From NCBI GenBank assembly GCA_035560715.1, contig DATMYW010000014.1, positions 1-18,425 on the forward strand: a stretch of DNA of 18,425 nt. The letters are read 5' to 3'. The notes beneath the pieces were generated by a model. The model was not told where the DNA came from. It ran no database searches and saw only the letters and a program-made list of their open reading frames with translations. Positions 1 through 6,613 of the stretch are shown one piece after another. This DNA is from JAAXTX01 sp035560715. Its GTDB lineage: Bacteria; Patescibacteriota; Minisyncoccia; Moranbacterales; UBA1568. The position numbers were made by a program, and so were the translations under genes. Each line of letters starts with the position of its first letter. The stretch's first letter is position 1.

Positions 1-101
1 ATTGACTCATCGTTCGGCTCTGCATCAAGAATTGATGAAACGCCGAAGAATAAGCGGAAGTTTTTTGAGGGACTTCCGCGAAACCCCAACCAAAAGCAAA
101 G

Positions 102-140
102 AACAAAAAGAACAAGAAAGAACAAGAAAGAACAAGAAAG
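102..140. repeat. 10-bp tandem repeat after the helicase gene
   Basis: Three exact head-to-tail copies of the 10-mer AACAAGAAAG lie at 111-140, preceded by one degenerate copy (102-110). They start only 2 bp beyond the helicase stop codon, so in the helicase transcript this is a pyrimidine-rich (UUCUU) 3' tail. A 7-bp inverted repeat, GCGGAAG (54-60) with CTTCCGC (73-79), lies just beyond but has no U-tract directly after it. The rest of 1-142 shows no credible gene. Confidence 0.8.
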
Positions 141-142
141 AA

Positions 143-2098
143 CTACACCGTCATCTGCCCGGCAAGCCAATCGACGAAGACTTTGCTTGCTTGCTCGTGT
201 TCCGGTGTTGCGACGCGTTCTTCCTTGACCATATGGCTTTGGAAAAACGTTTCTGTTGTCGCAAAACATGAGTCGGGCTCCGGCTCATAGGAAGGATTGA
301 TGCCTTCCTCGAAGCGGACCAACTGCGGCGCCACTTCCATGAGCCAAGCCGGCTCGACCTTACTCACCATCTCAACCAAGTTGAGGGTTCTTGGCCCTCT
401 TCTTGTGCTGATCTGGAGGTCGAACGGCTTCCCGACGATCCAGTCTCCTCCTCGGGCCAAAGACGACGACCCAAGCTCGCGTGTCCCACTTCCGCCGTTG
501 TGGTAAGACCCGTACTCGTTTTTGTACAGGTGGTCTACCATGCCGGCACAGACCGCCTTGAGGATGTCCTCGCGGCGACCGGTGGAGTGAATGTTGAAAT
601 GCCGTCGTATCGCATCAGCGAGATGGTGACGTACTTCCTTTGCCCGGAAGAAATTCCTGACCGAGACGCCATTTTTTGCCATCTCGTCGCGCGACATGGT
701 TTCGGCCATGCGCCACACGGCGAGCTGTCCCATGATGTCCGACTCGTGTTCGGTCGGCACCATCAGCCGCCAATCCGGCCGTTCAGCATTATTGCGGCTC
801 GGAGGGGGAACGACGATACCGCCCTGTTCCAGAATCGCGGCCACGGTCAGGACGTCGTCCACGACGCCGAGACGGTCCGCCTCGACGAGCATGCGCGCAT
901 ACTGAACAGACACCGGCAGGCGATTTACCAGTCTGCCGATCGACGTCGCCTTTCCGTTTGCGCTCATGCATCCAAGTGCGATGAGCGCTTTCCGTGCTGC
1001 CCCGATATCCTCCTTGCGGGGCTGATGGAAAAACTCAAGCGCTTCCATATCGAACCCCGCGATCGCGAGGCGCAGGACCGTCTGATCCAGACGCTTGCGC
1101 ATGATTTCTGCGACCGGAAAATCGGGGCGATTCGTTGCCTGACAATGGTCGATATAAATCCCCGGCTTTGTCCGGCCAGCGCGACCCTTGCGCTGCGCGG
1201 CATCGGCTTTGGAGATCGGCAGGAGGTACAGACCCTCCACGCCGTCGACAAGTTCGATCCGGCGCTCCATCCCTCCGTCAACGACGGCATCGATATCGTG
1301 GATTGTCACGCTAGTCTGTGCGACGTTCGTCGATACGATCACCTTCGGGCGGTCATAGTGTTGGAAACACCTTCTTTGCTCTTCCGGCGAGAGTTCACCA
1401 TGAAGCGGTAAGATCTCAGCATCTAGCTTCCGCTGTGTGAGGTCGTTGATCAAGGCCGTAATCTCAGTCTTGCCCGGCTGGAAGACTAATACGTTCCGGC
1501 CTTCCGCGACTAACTTCGCGACATCGGACGCGATGCTTGTTCCCGGCTCCTGAGTTGTAACCGGGTAGAGCCGCCCGGGAACGGAGATGACCGGCGCATT
1601 ATTGAAAAATACGCTCAGTTTTTCCGCTTCCAAAGTCGCACTCATGAGCGCGACTTTGAATGAGATGTTTTCGCTCGAAACTTGGCACTTGGCCCACGCG
1701 ACGAGAACTTCCATGTTCTCGTTCCACTCGTGGACCTCGTCGAGCCCGAGGATGCCCTTATTCTGGCCCATGAGCTCGCGCACAAGCGCTAGCCCGTCGG
1801 TACAGAACAGGCACCTCATTTCAGAGCTTTCCTGTCGGTCGACCGCGGTGCGGTAGCCGACCGTCGCGCCGATATTCTCACTCCTTTCAGCGGCTACGCG
1901 TTCCGCAACGGTTCGCGCGGCCAGTCTGCGGGGCTGGGTCACGACCAGGTCGTATCCCGCTTCCAACAGGAATTGCGGGACCTGGGTCGATTTGCCGGCT
2001 CCGGTTTCTGCGGTGATGATCGTGACCGGATTGTCACGAACGGCCGCGAGAATCTGTTCCCGATACGCGAGTATCGGAAGTACGTTTGTATTTTCCAC
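143..2098 (-). CDS. DEAH-type ATP-dependent helicase, HrpA/HrpB-like
   Basis: An NTP-dependent superfamily 2 helicase of the DEAH/RHA group, whose members unwind or remodel RNA or RNP. Visible motifs in the 651 residues: Walker A GAGKST at about 33-38, motif Ia QPRRLAART at about 55-63, motif II DEVH (DEAH variant) at 120-123, motif III SAT at 153-155, STNVAQTSVT at 256-265 and motif VI QRKGRAGR at 302-309. A helical HA2-like region follows (about 330-460), then an OB-fold-like stretch with VSKVEPAWL near 578-585. It is shorter than typical HrpB (about 800) or HrpA (about 1300), so the long C-terminal extensions are missing. Start is GTG, chosen because AAGGAG lies 5 nt upstream; a 5-bp hairpin sits directly before that Shine-Dalgarno. 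The cellular substrate cannot be read from the sequence. Confidence 0.93.
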   Translation of the reverse strand: MENTNVLPILAYREQILAAVRDNPVTIITAETGAGKSTQVPQFLLEAGYDLVVTQPRRLAARTVAERVAAERSENIGATVGYRTAVDRQESSEMRCLFCTDGLALVRELMGQNKGILGLDEVHEWNENMEVLVAWAKCQVSSENISFKVALMSATLEAEKLSVFFNNAPVISVPGRLYPVTTQEPGTSIASDVAKLVAEGRNVLVFQPGKTEITALINDLTQRKLDAEILPLHGELSPEEQRRCFQHYDRPKVIVSTNVAQTSVTIHDIDAVVDGGMERRIELVDGVEGLYLLPISKADAAQRKGRAGRTKPGIYIDHCQATNRPDFPVAEIMRKRLDQTVLRLAIAGFDMEALEFFHQPRKEDIGAARKALIALGCMSANGKATSIGRLVNRLPVSVQYARMLVEADRLGVVDDVLTVAAILEQGGIVVPPPSRNNAERPDWRLMVPTEHESDIMGQLAVWRMAETMSRDEMAKNGVSVRNFFRAKEVRHHLADAIRRHFNIHSTGRREDILKAVCAGMVDHLYKNEYGSYHNGGSGTRELGSSSLARGGDWIVGKPFDLQISTRRGPRTLNLVEMVSKVEPAWLMEVAPQLVRFEEGINPSYEPEPDSCFATTETFFQSHMVKEERVATPEHEQASKVFVDWLAGQMTV

Positions 2099-2122
2099 GC
2101 TGACTCCTTGCGGCAGAGCCGC
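2099..2122 (-). promoter_or_regulatory. Helicase ribosome binding site with adjoining hairpin
   Basis: On the minus strand the stem GCGGC-TCT-GCCGC (2122-2110) is followed immediately by AAGGAG (2109-2104), five bases, and the GTG start. This settles the GTG as the start. A hairpin abutting the Shine-Dalgarno recurs at two other genes in this window. Confidence 0.6.
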
Positions 2123-2416
2123 TCAATTTTTGTTCTTTAATGATTATGACCTTCCCTTTGCGGGTCATCTTGTCGATGTTCCGAAAAGAGAAAGTGAAAT
2201 CATTTCATTTTTTGACCACGTTTTCCATCCCTCGTTCTGCGGACAAGCGGGAGGGCTTGTCGGTCTCCCGGAAGGAGAGAGATCTTCCGGAGGACCAGGA
2301 GAGCATGTTTCATGGATGAAAGAGGCTCTCGGCCACAGAAGATGTGGATCCACGAAGACCTGTACGGGGTCGTATATATCGCGAATCGGCTCGTCCGCAG
2401 GACGAGGAACGGAAAT
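2123..2416 (-). other. Gene-free leader region rich in short hairpins
   Basis: No credible gene here. Read on the minus strand, towards the helicase, it contains compact stem-loops: CTCGTCC-TGC-GGACGAG near 2388-2404, a CCACA/TGTGG hairpin, a CCGGAAG/CTTCCGG stem enclosed by GGTC/GACC, and GACAAGC/GCTTGTC with a 6-nt loop. This could be a structured 5' leader of the helicase mRNA. No convincing promoter was found within it. Confidence 0.4.
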
Positions 2417-2463
2417 CAACTCATTCGAGCTCTCGATCATCCGATCAAGTCCTCGAAAAGTTG
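2417..2463 (-). other. Long conserved hairpin B
   Basis: Minus-strand hairpin: core stem CTTGATC / GATCGAG with loop GGAT, a 2x2 internal loop GA/AG, then an outer stem TTCGAG / CTCGAA. A relative with the same core stem lies at 5597-5637 (hairpin A). The core contains a U-G wobble when read on the minus strand that would be an A-C mismatch on the plus strand, so the minus-strand RNA is the better folder. Confidence 0.6.
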
Positions 2464-2497
2464 CCGGAGAAAAGAATATGCTTATTCTCCCTCCGGC
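2463..2497 (-). terminator. Terminator-like hairpin after the 81-residue gene
   Basis: Minus-strand stem GCCGGAG / CTCCGGC (7 bp) extended by an inner AGAATA / TATTCT pairing, followed by AACTTTTC. It begins 14 bp after the stop codon of the small gene. The U-tract is shared with the 5' arm of hairpin B. Confidence 0.6.
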
Positions 2498-2510
2498 GTT
2501 TAGGATAGCG

Positions 2511-2756
2511 CTACGCTATCCGTATCAGCCACCGGTCTTCCGAGACTTGGACCGACTCGATGTCGGAGTCATCGTCCGGACCAAGGTCGGGCGGATTGAC
2601 TTCCCATTCGCCCTCGTTGATCTCCTCGAGGAACATATACCAGTCCTCGGAATCAACGTGTTCCGCCTTGTTCTTTCCGTAGTTGAACAAGGCTTCCCTG
2701 TCCTGATCGGTGAGATCAGTACGGGTAATTTTCCGTTTGAACTGCTCGAGTTTCAT
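2511..2756 (-). CDS. Small acidic hypothetical protein (81 aa)
   Basis: Not recognised. The 81-residue product is acidic, especially in its second half (an EEINEGEWEV stretch and a DDDSD cluster), with a basic N-terminal third (MKLEQFKRKITR). No signal peptide, membrane segment or cysteine pattern is visible. The start is well supported: ATG four bases after a strong AAGGAGG, itself directly preceded by a GCCC-TTCG-GGGC hairpin and a TATAAT box. It has its own promoter cassette and terminator, so it is probably a monocistronic gene and real despite its size. The promoter cassette is shared with the 223-residue gene, which suggests co-regulation. Confidence 0.7.
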   Translation of the reverse strand: MKLEQFKRKITRTDLTDQDREALFNYGKNKAEHVDSEDWYMFLEEINEGEWEVNPPDLGPDDDSDIESVQVSEDRWLIRIA

Positions 2757-2767
2757 GACTCCTCCTT

Positions 2768-2790
2768 GCCCCGAAGGGCTTTTTATTATA
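2768..2790 (-). promoter_or_regulatory. Promoter and 5' UUCG hairpin of the 81-residue gene
   Basis: Perfect -10 box TATAAT on the minus strand (2790-2785). With a start about 7 nt downstream, the transcript would begin at or next to the hairpin GCCC-UUCG-GGGC (2779-2768), which is followed directly by the Shine-Dalgarno AAGGAGG. No good -35 box is seen, consistent with a need for an activator or a different sigma contact. Confidence 0.6.
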
Positions 2791-2801
2791 TTTTCTTTTT
2801 C

Positions 2802-2869
2802 TAATCTCTACAGACCAACGAATATTCGCGGGTCTGATAAAGAGGGGAAGCGGAACCAATCGCTTCCCC
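2802..2869. repeat. Duplicated regulatory cassette, copy 1
   Basis: A 67-bp block (2802-2868) that recurs at 3719-3785 with only two mismatches. It contains the stem GGGGAAGCG / CGCTTCCCC (2844-2852, 2861-2869), which on the minus strand is followed by CTCTTTAT and could terminate upstream transcription. It also contains a dyad: CAGACC and GGTCTG arms around the inner palindrome CGAATATTCG (2811-2836). The dyad lies about 33-58 bp upstream of the predicted transcription start of the 81-residue gene. Confidence 0.85.
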
Positions 2870-2881
2870 AAGCCTTGTTTA

Positions 2882-2918
2882 TCTCCGATTTCGGAGACTA
2901 GCCCGAAATTGTTCGGGC
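2882..2918. other. Two adjacent strong hairpins
   Basis: TCTCCGA-TT-TCGGAGA (2882-2897) and GCCCGAA-ATTG-TTCGGGC (2901-2918) lie between the 223-residue gene and cassette copy 1. Neither has a U-tract on the minus strand. They may help end the 223-residue transcript or protect its 3' end. Confidence 0.5.
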
Positions 2919-3002
2919 AATCAATTTGATCTCGGTTGACCTCCACCATGATCAGTAAGGAGCCTTCTATTATGGGAAAGGCAGAAAACCAAACGAACGA
3001 AC

Positions 3003-3674
3003 TCAGCTCATTCGCGCGGCCTTTCTTTCTGTGCGCTCCTCCTCTTCGCGCGCGAGAAGAAATTTCTCAAACCCGGCCGAGCATATCTGCTCGACCGCCT
3101 TCCGGCGCAGCGACGATATGGCGCTGGTATCAAGGAGGATTCCCGGGAACTCCTCGGCGAGGAGTTCCATGAGAATCCGGCTGACCACTTGGTCGGCTCG
3201 GGCTTTGTTGCTTTTTATGCGACCAAGCTCTCGCCGTGTGACCCGCGCGGCGATTTTCTCGAAAGTCAAGCCTTCGAAGAAGGCTTCGTGGGCCTCCTCT
3301 TCGGACTGGAGGATTTTTTGAGCGGCCTGCTCTCGCTCGGCCTCCTCCTGTCGAGCGGTGGGGTCGTACCACTCGCTTCTTTTGGGAGTGAGTGCTTTCA
3401 CGCTCACTCCCAGGAATCCCGCGTGGAACTCCTCATTGAACGTGACCATACCCTTCTTGGGCTGGTCTTTTTTCTCGTCAATCCTGACTACCTCCTCGGC
3501 GGCCAGGGTGACTATTTCGATTCGCACACCCTTTGCAGGGGTGATGCGGATCAAACTTTTTCCGTATTCCTCCAGCGACTGAATAGTCGCGGGACGGAAA
3601 TCAACAACCGTGCCATTACGGTTTTCGTGGGCCGTTCCGATCAGTCCATTCTGTACGGTCCAGAACTTTTCCAT
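3003..3674 (-). CDS. Hypothetical charged protein (223 aa)
   Basis: Not recognised. The N-terminal half (about 1-90) looks like a small beta-rich domain. From about residue 108 onward it is strongly charged and probably helical, with a Glu/Gln-rich stretch (about 108-130) likely to form a coiled coil and a Lys/Arg/Glu C-terminus. No membrane or export signals are visible. Start ATG follows AGGAGG with a 5-base spacer, directly after a GCCC-TTCA-GGGC hairpin, the same arrangement as in the 81-residue gene. Two different proteins driven by near-identical cassettes suggest a common regulator. Confidence 0.75.
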   Translation of the reverse strand: MEKFWTVQNGLIGTAHENRNGTVVDFRPATIQSLEEYGKSLIRITPAKGVRIEIVTLAAEEVVRIDEKKDQPKKGMVTFNEEFHAGFLGVSVKALTPKRSEWYDPTARQEEAEREQAAQKILQSEEEAHEAFFEGLTFEKIAARVTRRELGRIKSNKARADQVVSRILMELLAEEFPGILLDTSAISSLRRKAVEQICSAGFEKFLLAREEEERTERKAARMS

Positions 3675-3685
3675 ATCATCCTCCT

Positions 3686-3712
3686 GCCCTGAAGGGCTTT
3701 TTTAATTTTATA
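3686..3712 (-). promoter_or_regulatory. Promoter and 5' hairpin of the 223-residue gene
   Basis: Minus-strand TATAAA (3712-3707) in a very AT-rich stretch, followed by the hairpin GCCC-UUCA-GGGC (3697-3686) and AGGAGG. Same geometry as copy 1; the loop differs (UUCA for UUCG). Confidence 0.5.
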
Positions 3713-3718
3713 TTTTTT

Positions 3719-3786
3719 TAATCTCTACAGACCAACGAACATTCGCGGGTCTAATAAAGAGGGGAAGCGGAACCAATCGCTTCCCT
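3719..3786. repeat. Duplicated regulatory cassette, copy 2
   Basis: Matches 2802-2868 at 65 of 67 positions. The dyad is at 3728-3753 (inner arm CGAACATTCG, so one side of the palindrome has a C for T) and the GGGGAAGCG / CGCTTCCC stem at 3761-3786. On the minus strand the stem lies 42 bp after the stop of the 305-residue gene, in the right place for a terminator. Confidence 0.85.
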
Positions 3787-3791
3787 CCAAT

Positions 3792-3821
3792 TCTTCCGGT
3801 ATCCAGCCGGAAAGATTTTTT
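3792..3821. other. Hairpin followed by T-run on the plus strand
   Basis: TTCCGG / CCGGAA hairpin then AGATTTTTTT on the plus strand, 7 bp beyond the 3' end of the minus-strand 305-residue gene. It looks like an intrinsic terminator only in the plus direction, where no gene needs one; it could block antisense transcription. Confidence 0.4.
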
Positions 3822-3827
3822 TACGAC

Positions 3828-4745
3828 TTAAACGTAGTGGCGCTCCACCATCATGACGACGTCGTCGATCGTCAAGATGGAGCCGACTCCCTGCGGGGAG
3901 CCGATGATGGTCGGCGAACCGCCCCAGCCGGCCTCGAGCGAGGCAAGCTCGTTGGCAATCGCCTTTAGGTCCACATAGCCTGCCGTGTACTGGCAGACCG
4001 TGAACTTCCGGTGCGGCTCGCCACCGCCGAAGCGGAACGCCGGATTGAGCGCTACCACAATGGGTGCCGAAAGGTACCCGATCATGGTCGCCGCACGGTG
4101 CGTCGTCTCGACGGCCGTAATGAGGTTAAATCGGGTGATTTTTACCTCACCCGCCTCAATGGCGGCGATGAGGTCGTGTCGCTCGCGCTCGACCTGAGAG
4201 CGATAGCTCTCGGGCTCCTCGCCGGTCATGAGCCAGTGCTCCATCACGGCGACCCGCTGTGCGAGCGGGACCTTGAAGTCGGCAACTGCTGCCGCCATGG
4301 CAGCGAGCTCGCGGGTCCCCTCGGCCGATCCGCTTGCCGGCCACGGATTATCCCGGGTCGGGAGCGGCTGCTGACCCGGCCAGTTTCCACGGGCAAACGT
4401 GTCGGCAGCCGCGACGGACCGGATGCGCGCTTCCGTCTCCGGTGAGAGGGTGACGCCTTTCGCACGAAGTGCGAAGACGGTCATCGCCCCAACCCCGTCG
4501 AGGTCGGCGCGGACGGTCGCGAGGATTGCACCTGCCAGAGGAATCACCTCCGTCAGGGCAGCCTTGATGGCCGCCGTTGTTGCGTCGCCCCCGCTGTGTT
4601 GCGGGTCGAGATTGTAGGCACACCGCGCAGCGAGCGCGGGTACCGTCACTTCGATCCCGTAGACGGTACCGGACGCGAACACCTTCTCGTTCGCTTCAAC
4701 CGCGGCCGGAATCGGCCGTGGGTCAAGAATTTCGTATCTGTACAT
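3828..4745 (-). CDS. Unknown protein with DHH-like motifs (305 aa)
   Basis: Not securely recognised. The stretch RADLDGVGAMTVF (about 93-105) resembles the first metal-binding motif of DHH-family phosphoesterases. The C-terminal WGGSPTIIGSPQGVGS region (about 272-287) resembles the glycine-rich GGG/GS substrate-binding segment of DHHA1-like domains; the HR following FGGGEP (about 235) also fits. A canonical DHH triad is not seen, so catalysis is uncertain. The start at ATG 4745 is preferred over a 38-residue upstream extension because AAGGAGG lies 5 nt before it; a CTCC-ATAA-GGAG hairpin could occlude that site. The gene is visibly more GC- and Ala-rich than its neighbours, which hints at separate ancestry. 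Confidence 0.75.
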   Translation of the reverse strand: MYRYEILDPRPIPAAVEANEKVFASGTVYGIEVTVPALAARCAYNLDPQHSGGDATTAAIKAALTEVIPLAGAILATVRADLDGVGAMTVFALRAKGVTLSPETEARIRSVAAADTFARGNWPGQQPLPTRDNPWPASGSAEGTRELAAMAAAVADFKVPLAQRVAVMEHWLMTGEEPESYRSQVERERHDLIAAIEAGEVKITRFNLITAVETTHRAATMIGYLSAPIVVALNPAFRFGGGEPHRKFTVCQYTAGYVDLKAIANELASLEAGWGGSPTIIGSPQGVGSILTIDDVVMMVERHYV

Positions 4746-4894
4746 GCATACCTCCTTATGGAGACCTTGTTCATCCGCGGCGCATGACTGCCACGCAAGG
4801 CGCCCATTATGGGCTGGTTGTTTTGGATGGGAGAACTCCGGATGATGCGATGAAGGCAACCTCTCTCCCTGTTTGAATGACAGTCTCTTTCAAA

Positions 4895-4951
4895 ACTCGA
4901 TTTGTATCGAGTCCTGAATAAACTGCTAGAGAGACACCGCATCTCTCTAGC
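4895..4951 (-). terminator. Two tandem hairpins after the 187-residue gene
   Basis: Minus strand, in order: GCTAGAGAGA / TCTCTCTAGC (10-bp perfect stem, 7-nt loop, 4951-4925), then ACTCGAT-ACAA-ATCGAGT followed by TTTTG (4912-4895). Both sit between the stop codon of the 187-residue gene and the next gene. The second is the more terminator-like. Confidence 0.65.
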
Positions 4952-4967
4952 AACCACTTCGGACCGA

Positions 4968-5531
4968 TCAGGGTTTTACCGTAACCCTGTACGTTTGATC
5001 CTCGAAGTGAAAGACGACGTTGTCGCCCTCCACTTCGTATGTGCCGCCACAGGCAGTTGCGACGGCTTCGTCCTGCTTTATGTCGCAAGCGTAACTCCTG
5101 CCGGCGAGGAGTACCCCTCCTAAAGAGGTGCTCTCCACTGGCACAGCCCGGTATCCGCCAGGCCAGTATTCGTCGAGCGACTTGGATCGCGTCGACTCGA
5201 CGTATCCGGGGTTTGGGATACTCATCGTGCCCGGCCGATTGTAAATCGGCCAGGTCTTTACCTGAGTCTGCTGAAAGGCAGCCTCCCGCCCATCCCGAAG
5301 GACGACGAAGCTGATCCCGGAAAAATTCAGTAGGACAATGCCCTTGCTGAGGAAATACCGCTCCTCGGCAAGCGCACCAAGTAGCTCAGCCATCTCAGGT
5401 TCGAGCTGCTGCTCCTTCTTTTCAATCCCGATAGCGTAAACGACGCTTAACGCATCGCTTACTTTCTCGAACGATTGTTTTGTCGCATTGGCGACAGAGC
5501 TTGCATCAACCATTTTTTCATTTTCTTGCAC
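4968..5531 (-). CDS. Hypothetical protein (187 aa)
   Basis: Not recognised. An N-terminal helical section (about 1-55) is followed by a mixed region with a hydrophobic patch GIVLLNFSGISFVVL (about 64-78) and a C-terminal beta-rich part containing two Cys (about 149 and 161). The start is uncertain: GTG at 5531 gives 187 residues and ATG at 5513 gives 181; neither has a good Shine-Dalgarno. The frame stays open upstream into hairpin A, without a further ATG. It lies about 100 bp beyond the terminator-like hairpin that ends the long gene-free region, so it may depend on read-through from there. Confidence 0.6.
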   Translation of the reverse strand: MQENEKMVDASSVANATKQSFEKVSDALSVVYAIGIEKKEQQLEPEMAELLGALAEERYFLSKGIVLLNFSGISFVVLRDGREAAFQQTQVKTWPIYNRPGTMSIPNPGYVESTRSKSLDEYWPGGYRAVPVESTSLGGVLLAGRSYACDIKQDEAVATACGGTYEVEGDNVVFHFEDQTYRVTVKP

Positions 5532-5596
5532 CCGGCAACCATTCGGATTTACTCTGAATTTTGCGGTCCCAGGTTGGTTATTGAAGACTTCGAAAA

Positions 5597-5637
5597 CTTC
5601 TTTGAGTCCTCGATCGGATGATCAAGTTCTCAAAAAG
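5597..5637 (-). other. Long conserved hairpin A
   Basis: Minus-strand hairpin with the same core stem as hairpin B (CTTGATC / GATCGAG) but loop ATCC, the reverse complement of B's loop GGAT. The outer stem is TTTGAG / CTCAAA where B has TTCGAG / CTCGAA, a U-A for C-G compensatory change. It overlaps the U-tract of the terminator immediately upstream. Confidence 0.6.
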
Positions 5638-5668
5638 TCGGGCCAGCGAATAAACCTATCGCTGACCC
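5632..5668 (-). terminator. Terminator-like hairpin ending the gene-free region
   Basis: Minus strand: a 10-bp stem GGGTCAGCGA / TCGCTGGCCC (one G-U pair, 9-nt loop) followed by GAC and TTTTT. Only hairpin A lies between it and the 187-residue gene. The U-tract is offset by three bases, so efficiency is uncertain. Confidence 0.55.
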
Positions 5669-5674
5669 TGAACC

Positions 5675-5721
5675 CGAGAGTGGTGGCGGAAGTGGTTCTA
5701 CGGCAGGATGTACCACTCTCG
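5675..5721. other. 10-bp perfect inverted repeat
   Basis: CGAGAGTGGT (5675-5684) pairs with ACCACTCTCG (5712-5721). On the plus strand TTTT follows. Smaller hairpins follow it in the plus direction: TCAGGG/CCCTGA (5738-5755), TGCCGG/CCGGCA (5769-5787), GCCTGA-TT-TCAGGC (5809-5822) and a 13-bp imperfect stem at 5875-5911. Confidence 0.65.
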
Positions 5722-5994
5722 TTTTAAACGACTCGTATCAGGGTTCCGGCCCTGAATTAGTCGATGAATGCCGGTTTTTCTCCGGCAGAGCCCTTATCGG
5801 TTAGACATGCCTGATTTCAGGCTGTCTCAGCGGGGTGGGCTCAACCATCTATCGACGCTTTGCGTTTCAAGACGGCGGAAGGAAAGACGACATACACGTC
5901 TTCCTTTCCGCAGTCCCGACGTGGGTCAGGGAACAGATGACATGGAACAGAGAACCAGGCTTCGCTAAGGCTTCGGCGTGGCGAAGCAGGAGGC

Positions 5995-6093
5995 AAATCC
6001 CTCCCCGGATTACCGGTGCTCCCTTTTTGAAAGGGAGAGACTCCGAACCCCTCCTTAGTCCTCCCCTCCGAAGAGGGGAGGAGGTGGGGATTT
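5995..6093. repeat. Palindromic REP/MITE-like element
   Basis: About 100 bp bounded by AAATCCC and GGGATTT, with internal hairpins CTCCCTTT-TTG-AAAGGGAG and CTCCCCTC-CGAA-GAGGGGAG. C-rich and G-rich palindromes ending in AAATCCC/GGGATTT are a common dispersed intergenic repeat type in many bacterial genomes. No coding capacity. Confidence 0.55.
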
Positions 6094-6208
6094 CGTTGAC
6101 AATCGGTATCCGGACGACTTGGGTATGAACCCCGCTTTGCCTCCGATATATGACTGGGGAGGTGAGGTGCGTCGGATACCGACTTACTACCTATTCTGTT
6201 GTCAACGA
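6093..6208. repeat. Long bipartite inverted repeat
   Basis: TCGTTGACAA (6093-6102) and CGGTATCCG (6104-6112) are matched by CGGATACCG (6173-6181) and TTGTCAACGA (6199-6208), with a 17-nt one-sided bulge. The two arms together give about 19 paired bases closing a 60-nt internal region, a long-range stem within the candidate noncoding RNA. Confidence 0.7.
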
Positions 6209-6560
6209 TCACCTTGGGCTCTCTCCCGTTTCCCCGCCCACATCGCTTTCGCGAAGTGTGGCGAGTACTCATAGGTTCTCTCTCAAGGATCTTCATGCCT
6301 CTCAGAGGTCGGATTGTCCGAGGAATGAGGGGCATTCGCTCCTGGCGAACCGGGGTAGTTAGAGGGCGTGTTCCCGGAATCTCTCTCGTTTCGCGTCCGT
6401 TCCGGCGCTCCTTTTGGAAGAAGCGGTGGAAAGGGCGCGGAACTAAAATTCCGGACATTCGGCCACATACCGCTCACAGGGTGGTTAATCCCGTGCTCAG
6501 GAGTGCCGAGCGAGGCATTTCCTGAAGGCGGTTCGCACTATCTAAATAGAAGGTACTAGG

Positions 6561-6613
6561 CTTTCCAAGCCATCTTTTGTTCTTGGAAAGAGGACGAAGG
6601 GGAGGCTTGGAAA
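6561..6613 (-). other. Mutually exclusive pairing element
   Basis: Read on the minus strand, TTTCCAAGCC (6613-6604) and CTTTCCAAG (6590-6582) both precede GGCTTGGAAAG (6571-6561). The last segment can pair with either of the first two (10 or 9 bp) but not both, a switch-like arrangement. Confidence 0.5.

Noticed and set aside
102..140. Possible CRISPR array
   Set aside because: Units are 10 bp head-to-tail without spacers; no cas genes.
500..1411. 303-residue plus-strand frame opposite the helicase
   Set aside because: Lies wholly antisense to a gene with full helicase motifs; no motif of its own.
2165..2440. 91-residue minus-strand frame before the helicase
   Set aside because: Built across a series of short hairpins; Pro/Ser-rich, no Shine-Dalgarno, no recognisable feature. 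Treated as leader region.
1992..2804. 270-residue plus-strand frame
   Set aside because: Runs antisense through the helicase start, its leader and the 81-residue gene; hydrophobic-rich translation of antisense DNA.
4746..4859. 38-residue N-terminal extension of the 305-residue protein
   Set aside because: The internal ATG at 4745 has a strong AAGGAGG at good spacing, and the extension has no support.
5841..6458. 205-residue open frame on the minus strand within the gene-free region
   Set aside because: Product is low-complexity, Arg/Pro/Ser-rich, has no domain, and crosses several perfect hairpins and the repeat element; no Shine-Dalgarno.
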